From an uncultured Thalassolituus sp. (GTDB lineage Bacteria > Pseudomonadota > Gammaproteobacteria > Pseudomonadales > Oceanobacteraceae): a stretch of DNA of 16,892 nt. The position numbers and the translations under genes are program-made. Every line of letters starts with the position of its first letter. The first letter of the stretch is position 1. The DNA is taken from contig CAJXIT010000030.1 of the NCBI GenBank assembly GCA_913054055.1, positions 1 to 16,892 of the forward strand. The letters are read 5' to 3'. Shown in pieces: positions 7,988 through 13,367 of the stretch. The notes under the pieces were generated by a model, which searched no databases, was not told where the DNA came from, and saw nothing but the letters and a program-made list of their open reading frames with translations.

Positions 7988-8021
7988 GCGCGCAAAATAC
8001 AACTTATTGGACGTTGAACAC

Positions 8022-9113
8022 ATGGGCCTACGCACCGCTTTATATGACGCACATCTAGCAGCTGACGCTAAAATCGTAGATTTTGGTGGTTGGGATATGC
8101 CCATTCATTACGGTTCACAGCTAAAAGAACACAACATGGTGCGTGAAGACGCTGGCATGTTTGATGTTAGCCACATGACAGTCGTTGACGTAACCGGTGC
8201 CGATGCTACCGCTTACCTTCAATACCTATTAGCCAATGACGTGGCCAAGCTTAAAACTGACGGCAAGGCTTTATACAGCGGCATGCTTAATGAAAAAGGC
8301 GGCGTAATCGATGACCTAATTGTTTATCGCGCTGACTTCCTGAAAGGATTCCGTGTAGTGGTTAACTGCGCAACTCGCGAGAAAGACCTGGCTTGGATGA
8401 ACAAACAAGCTGATAAGTTTGATGTCACCCTCACTGAACAACCTGACTTTGCCATGATCGCTGTTCAAGGCCCTCAAGCCATTGAAAAAGCGAAAGCAGC
8501 CGTATCTGCTGAACAAGCCGCTGTCATTGAAAACCTTGCTGTATTCCAAGGCCTACCAGCCGGAGAATGGTTCATTGGTCGCACTGGCTATACCGGCGAA
8601 GACGGATTAGAGCTAATGGTACCTGCTGAGGAAGCCATGGCATTTTGGAGCAGCTTACTAAAAGCAGGTGTTCAACCCATCGGCCTTGGCGCACGTGATA
8701 CATTACGTCTAGAGGCGGGCATGAACCTATACGGCAATGACATGGACGAAACCATCACGCCTTGGCAAGCCGGTATGGGTTGGACCATCGCCCTATCAGA
8801 CGACCGTGACTTCATTGGTAAAGACGCATTAGTTAAAGAAAAAGAAGCGGGCATTGAATATAAGCTAGTGGGCCTAGTATTAGAAACTCGCGGCGTCATG
8901 CGTAGCCATCAAAAAGTCATTTTCACTGCTTCTGACAAGCGAGGGGAGATCACCTCAGGGACGTTCTCTCCAACATTACAGCAATCCATCGCCATGGCTC
9001 GTGTACCCGCCGATGCCGGTAATGAGTGTGCGGTAGACATGCGTGGTAAAGCGGTTCCAGTACGCATGGTCACCATGCCATTTGTACGCAATGGCAAAAA
9101 AGTTTACAAATAA
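8022..9113 (+). CDS. gcvT: GcvT, aminomethyltransferase (glycine cleavage T-protein)
   Basis: Transfers the methylene of aminomethyl-lipoyl GcvH to tetrahydrofolate and releases ammonia. It is collinear with E. coli GcvT: VDFGGWDMPIHYGSQ, REDAGMFDVSHMT, LLANDVAKL, GKALYSGMLN, GGVIDDLIVY near residue 95, MIAVQGPQA, GYTGEDGLEL, the family signature GLGARDTLRLEAGMNLYG, and ITSGTFSPTL near the C-terminus. The start at 8022 gives 363 residues (E. coli 364). A longer frame beginning with TTG at 7959 would add 21 non-homologous residues and overlaps the -35 box, so it is rejected. The Shine-Dalgarno is weak (GGA about ten bases upstream). gcvH follows after 98 bases with no terminator between, so read-through transcription is likely in addition to gcvH's own candidate promoter. 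Confidence 0.97.
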   Translation: MGLRTALYDAHLAADAKIVDFGGWDMPIHYGSQLKEHNMVREDAGMFDVSHMTVVDVTGADATAYLQYLLANDVAKLKTDGKALYSGMLNEKGGVIDDLIVYRADFLKGFRVVVNCATREKDLAWMNKQADKFDVTLTEQPDFAMIAVQGPQAIEKAKAAVSAEQAAVIENLAVFQGLPAGEWFIGRTGYTGEDGLELMVPAEEAMAFWSSLLKAGVQPIGLGARDTLRLEAGMNLYGNDMDETITPWQAGMGWTIALSDDRDFIGKDALVKEKEAGIEYKLVGLVLETRGVMRSHQKVIFTASDKRGEITSGTFSPTLQQSIAMARVPADAGNECAVDMRGKAVPVRMVTMPFVRNGKKVYK

Positions 9114-9147
9114 AGCCTCGCTTTCGATAAGAATTTGAAAATAAACG

Positions 9148-9175
9148 TTGGCTGAATGATTTTTTTAGCTAAACT
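9148..9175 (+). promoter_or_regulatory. Candidate gcvH promoter
   Basis: TTGGCT (9148-9153), a 16-base spacer containing a T-run, then TAAACT (9170-9175). The -35 region shares TTGGCTGAA with the gcvT promoter. The -10 matches the consensus in four of six positions. Confidence 0.45.
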
Positions 9176-9211
9176 GCGAATATTAAAAGAACGACCTTAA
9201 GGAAATGAACC

Positions 9212-9595
9212 ATGGCAAATATACCTGCTGAACTAAAATACATCGCTTCACACGAGTGGATTCGCGACGAAGGCGATGGCATTTACACTGTTGGTATCAC
9301 TGACTTTGCACAAGAAGCACTTGGCGATGTTGTGTTTGTTGAATTGCCTGAAGTTGGCGCTGAAGTAAACAAAGACGACGCCATTGCAGTTGTAGAATCT
9401 GTAAAAGCAGCATCTGACATCTACTCTCCACTATCAGGTGAGATTGTAGAAGTAAACGAAATGCTGGTAGATGAGCCTGAAAAAGCAAACGAAGAGCCTT
9501 ATGACGGCGCTTGGTTCTTTAAAATCAAATCAACAGAAGCAAGCGAAGTTGAAGCCTTGTTATCTGCCGAGCAATATGAAGCAGAGTGTGACTAA
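9212..9595 (+). CDS. gcvH: GcvH, glycine cleavage H-protein (lipoyl carrier)
   Basis: The lipoylated shuttle protein that carries the aminomethyl group from GcvP to GcvT and hands electrons to lipoamide dehydrogenase. It has 127 residues, the normal length. The lipoyl attachment lysine is Lys65 in VESVKAASDIYSP. The N-terminal ELKYIASHEWIR and the ITDFAQEALGDVVFVELPEVG strand region are typical. AAGGAAA eight bases before the ATG is a good ribosome site. A strong terminator follows 24 bases after the stop, so the gcvTH transcript ends here and gcvP is transcribed separately. Confidence 0.97.
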   Translation: MANIPAELKYIASHEWIRDEGDGIYTVGITDFAQEALGDVVFVELPEVGAEVNKDDAIAVVESVKAASDIYSPLSGEIVEVNEMLVDEPEKANEEPYDGAWFFKIKSTEASEVEALLSAEQYEAECD

Positions 9596-9619
9596 TCACC
9601 AACGGTTTTAGATTGTAAG

Positions 9620-9644
9620 AAAAAGCAGATTCGGCTGCTTTTTT
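9620..9644 (+). terminator. Rho-independent terminator after gcvH
   Basis: Stem AAAAAGCAG / CTGCTTTTT with a six-base loop, ending in a T-run (9639-9644). Its right half and the following bases (TTCGGCTGCTTTTTTGTGCC) recur after the next gene. Confidence 0.9.
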
Positions 9645-9768
9645 GTGCCTATTGTTTGCAACCGTATTTTAAAAAACAACCTGCCTAATACTAACGACCC
9701 AGGAATTAACTTCGAAGCCATACTCAATTATTAAAAACACACAAAACTTATACGACTACCTTGTTCAA

Positions 9769-9803
9769 GTAAGCGGCTTACGTAAGATCACCTTCGAACT
9801 TAC
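9769..9803 (+). promoter_or_regulatory. Cluster of GTAAG half-sites upstream of the orphan secreted-protein gene
   Basis: GTAAGC-G-GCTTAC (9769-9781) is a perfect dyad that overlaps a second perfect palindrome, CTTACGTAAG (9777-9786). A further CTTAC sits at 9799-9803, just before the ribosome site. Together they make four half-sites of alternating direction in 35 bases. It may be an operator or a structured leader; no promoter was firmly assigned in 9645-9821. Confidence 0.45.
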
Positions 9804-9821
9804 AACTATAAGGAAATAGTC

Positions 9822-10658
9822 ATGTTAAACCACTTTCTCAAACTCGTACTTTTCACCTACACCTCACTCATACTTAGCCCAATCACTTTTGCAGGCGGCA
9901 ACACGGTCACGTCAGCGATCGAAAATAAGCGCCCAACCATTCAACAAAATCAAATAAAAAGCTCTCTCAACCTTCTCGTTAAAAGATCAATCGCTGAGCT
10001 ACAGGTTGAAACAGCCTATTTGATTTTTGATAAAGATGGTCAATTTAATCGCATCGAAAACAGCGCAGGTGAAAGCATCGTCAGGCAAGGAGACCAGTTT
10101 ACTCGACGAGGTATTGAAAGCCCCACCATGACATTAGTCAATACATTATCAGAAGGCTTTGCTGCAAATAGACCAGGTATCCTGGCAAACGATGAAGACG
10201 GCCCAGTCTGGCCACAAAACCGAACTGAAAAGGAGAAAGAACAACATGTTGCAGAAATTCAGTCCTCCGGCGTGATAGCACCTGAAAAAATGAATGAGTT
10301 CGCAGAGAGCCTTCCCCCTTTCAAAAGCTTGGTGAACAATGAAAACGAAAATACCGAAACCAAGGACCCTACTCCCAAGGGACAACTCAATAATGGAGAT
10401 AGTCGAACTACGGGCATCGCCGGCACTAATGAGGAAGGCGGAGAGGTCGACCCTCAAATTCTTAATGAAACACCAAGAGGCTCGACCACTAACCCAGGAC
10501 AAGACCCAGGCTCTAATAAAAAAGGAACCGTAGTTGGGCCTGTTGGACCAGGAACTTTTGACCCCGCCACTGACGGCCCAATCATCAAAAAAACGGGCAT
10601 CATAGATGCCAATAAACTTAAAGAAATTAAACCTGGCGTGATTGTTGACGTTAGGTAA
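9822..10658 (+). CDS. Exported orphan protein with low-complexity Pro/Gly/Asn-rich C-terminal half
   Basis: I do not recognise the family. The 278-residue product has a signal peptide (hydrophobic stretch LKLVLFTYTSLILSPI, likely cleavage near TFAG at 22-25). Residues 35-110 look ordered (SSLNLLVKRSIAELQVETAYLIFDKDG). Residues about 165-250 are polar and disordered-looking, rich in Asn, Glu, Thr, Gly and Pro, with VVGPVGPG and DPATDGP. A short ordered tail, KKTGIIDANKLKEIKPGVIVDVR, closes it. AAGGAAA lies seven bases before the ATG, and a terminator follows 24 bases after the stop, so it is a monocistronic unit. A 177-codon open frame on the opposite strand (10149-10682) is a shadow: it lacks a signal or family features and reads through the terminator. 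It interrupts the gcv cluster. Confidence 0.75.
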   Translation: MLNHFLKLVLFTYTSLILSPITFAGGNTVTSAIENKRPTIQQNQIKSSLNLLVKRSIAELQVETAYLIFDKDGQFNRIENSAGESIVRQGDQFTRRGIESPTMTLVNTLSEGFAANRPGILANDEDGPVWPQNRTEKEKEQHVAEIQSSGVIAPEKMNEFAESLPPFKSLVNNENENTETKDPTPKGQLNNGDSRTTGIAGTNEEGGEVDPQILNETPRGSTTNPGQDPGSNKKGTVVGPVGPGTFDPATDGPIIKKTGIIDANKLKEIKPGVIVDVR

Positions 10659-10682
10659 CATTTTTAGACAACCCAATAACAC

Positions 10683-10705
10683 AAGCAGCTTCGGCTGCTT
10701 TTTTT
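10683..10705 (+). terminator. Rho-independent terminator after the orphan gene
   Basis: Stem AAGCAGC / GCTGCTT with the stable TTCG tetraloop (10690-10693), then a T-run to 10705. It is nearly the same as the gcvH terminator, including the trailing GTGCCTAT. Confidence 0.92.
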
Positions 10706-10735
10706 GTGCCTATAAATTGATAAACCCGCAATAAC

Positions 10736-10774
10736 GTAGAAGTGTAGTTAGCTACACTCCTACAAATTTTGTAG
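10736..10774 (+). promoter_or_regulatory. Overlapping inverted repeats upstream of the permease gene
   Basis: Hairpin 1: GTAG-A-AGTGTAG, loop TTAG, CTACACT-C-CTAC (10736-10763; 11 pairs, one mismatch). Hairpin 2: CTACAAA-T-TTTGTAG (10760-10774). They share CTAC at 10760-10763 and so are mutually exclusive if formed in RNA. As DNA they could be operator half-sites. The remaining stretch 10775-10890 shows a TATGAT at 10811-10816 without a clear -35. Confidence 0.45.
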
Positions 10775-10890
10775 CACGGCACTTTAAATCTCCAAGCAAG
10801 ATTTTGGTGATATGATAAAACGGTTGATTCACCTCAACCTATTTTTTAGCCAAGGCATTACAATATGGTCACAATCTAAGGACAGCATTC

Positions 10891-12135
10891 ATGCAAGACC
10901 AGAACACACTGAAACGCACCATCAGCTATCCATTACTTACCCTGTACGGCCTTGGCACCATTCTTGGGGCAGGGATTTATGTGTTAGTAGGAAAGGTCGC
11001 CATTAGTGCAGGCATTTATGCGCCAATTTCGTTTTTAGTCGCCGCCCTATTAGCCGGCTTAAGTGGTTACAGCTATGCCGCCTTAAGTTCTCGTCATCCT
11101 AAAAGTGCCGGCGAAGCGGTTTACATCCAAGAAGCGTTTGGCATCCGCCAGCTATCAACCATTGTGGGTTGGATGGTGATATTAACCGGCGTGGTCAGTG
11201 CTTCCACCATTTCAAACGGGTTTGTGGGTTACTTACAGGTGTTTGTGGATATTAGCGATTTTTGGGCCATCACCTTGTTATTGCTTGCCATGACAGGCTT
11301 AGCGGTTTGGGGGGTCAATGCATCTGTGATGGTCACGGCCATTACCACCATAATGGGCATCATAGGCTTACTACTGATTTTATTTGTCAGCGCCCCGGCT
11401 TTCCTCACCATTCCTGAACGCTTGCCTGAGCTGACACCACCTATACTGGAAAACGGATTATGGTTTGGGGTGTTATTAGGGGCGTTTTTAGCGTTTTATG
11501 CCTTCATTGGTTTTGAAGACATGGTCAACATGGCCGAAGAAGTAAAAGAGCCAGAAAAAACCCTGCCCAAGGCCATTATTGCCGCCATCATTATCAGCAG
11601 TTTATTTTATTATGTGATTGCCCTGGCCGCCATTTTACAACTCCCCCTTGATGAGCTGACTGCCAGTAAAGCACCCATGGCCGATATCATGCTGCAGCAC
11701 AGCGAAAAACTGGCTTGGTTTGTGAGCCTTATCTCTCTGGCTGCGGTTGTTAACGGCGCACTGGTGCAAATCATTATGGGCGCCCGGGTGCTTTACGGCA
11801 TGGGCAAGCACAATATGGCCCCTCTGTGGTTATCCACTATCCACCCAACACGTAAAACCCCTTACATTGCCACCATCATTATTGGGATAACGGTTTGGGT
11901 ACTGGCCACTAACTTAGACTTAACCACCTTAGCCAAAATCACCAGCTTCATTATTATTTTGGTGTTTTTAATGGTTAACCTGGCCTTAATTAAAATATTA
12001 AGAGGCGAAATACATAAACCAGAAAAGGCCATGAAGGTCAGTGTCTGGATTCCATATAGCGCAGCCGCTATGTGCCTGTTATTTTTAGGGGTTCAGATTT
12101 ACCAATTAAGCTTGGGGGCTGCCATCAGCCACTGA
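10891..12135 (+). CDS. APC-superfamily amino-acid permease
   Basis: An inner-membrane amino-acid transporter of the APC superfamily, substrate not determinable by eye. Its 414 residues hold about 12 hydrophobic segments. The unwound TM1 motif GTILGAGIYVLVG is at about 22-34, and the TM6 to loop signature FYAFIGFEDMVNMAEEVKEPEKTLPKAI is at about 203-230; this FEDM-NMAEEVK form is typical of cationic amino-acid transporter-like (CAT/YfnA-type) members. The start at 10891 is backed by AAGGA eight bases upstream. The next gene begins 36 bases after the stop, so the two are probably co-transcribed. Its position between gcvTH and gcvP suggests uptake of glycine or a related amino acid, but this rests on context only. 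Confidence 0.9.
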   Translation: MQDQNTLKRTISYPLLTLYGLGTILGAGIYVLVGKVAISAGIYAPISFLVAALLAGLSGYSYAALSSRHPKSAGEAVYIQEAFGIRQLSTIVGWMVILTGVVSASTISNGFVGYLQVFVDISDFWAITLLLLAMTGLAVWGVNASVMVTAITTIMGIIGLLLILFVSAPAFLTIPERLPELTPPILENGLWFGVLLGAFLAFYAFIGFEDMVNMAEEVKEPEKTLPKAIIAAIIISSLFYYVIALAAILQLPLDELTASKAPMADIMLQHSEKLAWFVSLISLAAVVNGALVQIIMGARVLYGMGKHNMAPLWLSTIHPTRKTPYIATIIIGITVWVLATNLDLTTLAKITSFIIILVFLMVNLALIKILRGEIHKPEKAMKVSVWIPYSAAAMCLLFLGVQIYQLSLGAAISH

Positions 12136-12171
12136 CCCAACGCTTTTAACATCATAAAAAGAATAATAAAT

Positions 12172-12990
12172 ATGATAAAAGCCATAACCAAAACCATTCT
12201 TGCCTTACTCGCAGCCATTATGTTTATGGCTGCGTTCATTTGGTTTAAACCCCTGCCGGAATTCCCGCACCACGAACCAAGAAACCTACCATGGGCACTG
12301 CCCGATTACACACAAGCAAGCAGCCAAATAAACGTATTACAAGATGGCCGCTTACACATCACCATCGAGCACCTTCCTTTGCTGAATATTGAACCTAAAA
12401 TGGTGTCGCTGTTTTATCGGGTATTACCTATTTCAACGGTTCAACTTAATGGCGAAGCCATTCCCCTTTATCACATATTTCACCCAACGGAACACGGTTA
12501 CATTGAAGTAAAAGAACCCGCACCAAGTGGCATTTACGGCATGACGGAAGGGGCACTGGTATCCCGTAAAGAATGGTTTGGCCCATACAACAGCAAAGGG
12601 GCCGGGCGCATCATAAAAATGAACGACACCACCATGATTGCACAACCTGAAATGTTAGGGCTCACGTTTGGCCGCATCGTACATACATTTGAAGCCATGG
12701 ATTATGGCACCCGCTACACCGTAAACAGCATAATAGGATCAGATCTGCCCATCATCGGCCCACTGATTAATTATTATATTCGCCATAAAATGTTCAAACC
12801 CCAAATGCTTAAACAATGGCTGCGACACCAGGTGCAAGAAGTATCCAGCTTACAATTTTTTGCTAAACCGCTATACGAAATGGCCTCACCCGTCATTGAT
12901 AAAAACCAAGCCCATTATCATTTTGATCTGGGGCTTTCAGCTAAGCCACACACTCAGCCATTGAATTCACTCATAAAACCCAGCCATTGA
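12172..12990 (+). CDS. Membrane-anchored protein, possible DAPG hydrolase (PhlG)-like fold
   Basis: A 272-residue protein with one N-terminal hydrophobic segment (about 5-25, ILALLAAIMFMAAFIWF), an uncleaved anchor or signal, with the rest soluble and probably periplasmic. The soluble part begins LPWALPDYTQASSQI...GRLHITIEH, followed by YHIFHPTEHGYIEV at about 100-113 and a late HxxxE pair (His219/Glu223 in RHQVQEVSSLQFF). This order of an early His cluster, an acidic residue (Glu134 in RKEWFGP) and a C-terminal HxxxE resembles the zinc ligands of the PhlG carbon-carbon hydrolase family, a START/Bet v1-like fold. That assignment is by recollection and is tentative. It lies 36 bases behind the permease, in a likely two-gene unit; the ribosome site is weak. 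The physiological substrate is unknown. Confidence 0.6.
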   Translation: MIKAITKTILALLAAIMFMAAFIWFKPLPEFPHHEPRNLPWALPDYTQASSQINVLQDGRLHITIEHLPLLNIEPKMVSLFYRVLPISTVQLNGEAIPLYHIFHPTEHGYIEVKEPAPSGIYGMTEGALVSRKEWFGPYNSKGAGRIIKMNDTTMIAQPEMLGLTFGRIVHTFEAMDYGTRYTVNSIIGSDLPIIGPLINYYIRHKMFKPQMLKQWLRHQVQEVSSLQFFAKPLYEMASPVIDKNQAHYHFDLGLSAKPHTQPLNSLIKPSH

Positions 12991-13004
12991 ACCTGACCAC
13001 CTAT

Positions 13005-13040
13005 TTTAAATACCTTTAGCCTAGCTAATAGGTATTTAAA
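13005..13040. terminator. Long near-perfect hairpin after the permease unit
   Basis: Stem TTTAAATACCT / AGGTATTTAAA (11 bp) continues inward as TTAGC / GCTAA (5 bp), with one bulged T and a CTA loop: 16 pairs in 36 bases. No true T-tract follows on either strand, so it may be a weak or Rho-assisted terminator or a non-terminator element. It begins 15 bases after the stop at 12990. Confidence 0.55.
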
Positions 13041-13215
13041 TTAGGCACTTAAATTTAGCATTTATAACTGTCTATAATATGTTCAATCCAAGCTAAATAA
13101 GCATTAAAATGTGCACCATCATTAGACATGACTCCAGCGGATATGCATGGCGCTCACCCCAACATGAGTAATTTTTGCAATCGAACTTTGTTCTAGGCTA
13201 ATCCGGCCATTTAAA

Positions 13216-13244
13216 CTGACATCCCCTGCACTCACTGATACAAT
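13216..13244 (+). promoter_or_regulatory. gcvP promoter candidate
   Basis: CTGACA (13216-13221), exactly 17 bases, then TACAAT (13239-13244); each box matches the sigma-70 consensus in five of six positions. The predicted start near 13251 gives a 5' leader of about 117 bases. Confidence 0.6.
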
Positions 13245-13260
13245 CGCGCCCATTAAAATT

Positions 13261-13313
13261 TTGGCTAATAAGGCTCTATTAAGGCCGTTGCTAGCAAGGT
13301 TAACCTTAGCCAG
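13261..13313 (+). ncRNA. Structured gcvP 5' leader (candidate regulatory RNA)
   Basis: A closing stem TTGGCTAA (13261-13268) pairs with TTAGCCAG (13306-13313; the outermost pair is T-G). It encloses two perfect palindromes, TTGCTAGCAA (13288-13297) and AAGGTTAACCTT (13296-13307), and a direct repeat TAAGGCT/TAAGGCC (13269-13275, 13280-13286). Several pairings compete, as in switchable leaders. The conserved core of a glycine riboswitch is not seen. It could equally be a set of DNA operator sites. Confidence 0.35.
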
Positions 13314-13367
13314 CTACAACTAATAAACAGCTTGATAGATTCCGATTTACTATAGAAGGCACCCTCC

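Larger units (their letters stand above)
13041..13367. other. gcvP upstream region
   Basis: A 327-base gap. It holds a promoter candidate (13216-13244) and a leader rich in inverted repeats (13261-13313), listed separately. The first 170 bases show nothing I can name. A 43-codon minus-strand frame (13122-13253) was judged to be chance. Confidence 0.5.

Noticed and set aside
7959..8021. N-terminal extension of GcvT from a TTG start
   Set aside because: The 21 extra residues do not match GcvT, and the stretch contains the -35 and TATAAT boxes of the gcvT promoter.
7856..8021. Glycine riboswitch upstream of gcvT
   Set aside because: The predicted leader is only about 28 bases and no aptamer core is visible.
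10149..10682. 177-codon open frame on the minus strand across the orphan secreted-protein gene
   Set aside because: It has no ribosome site or family features, and its start lies at the edge of the plus-strand terminator. The plus-strand gene has a signal peptide, AAGGAAA and a terminator.
13122..13253. 43-codon minus-strand frame in the gcvP upstream region
   Set aside because: Its length is within chance, it has no ribosome site and no recognisable product, and it overlaps the gcvP promoter candidate.
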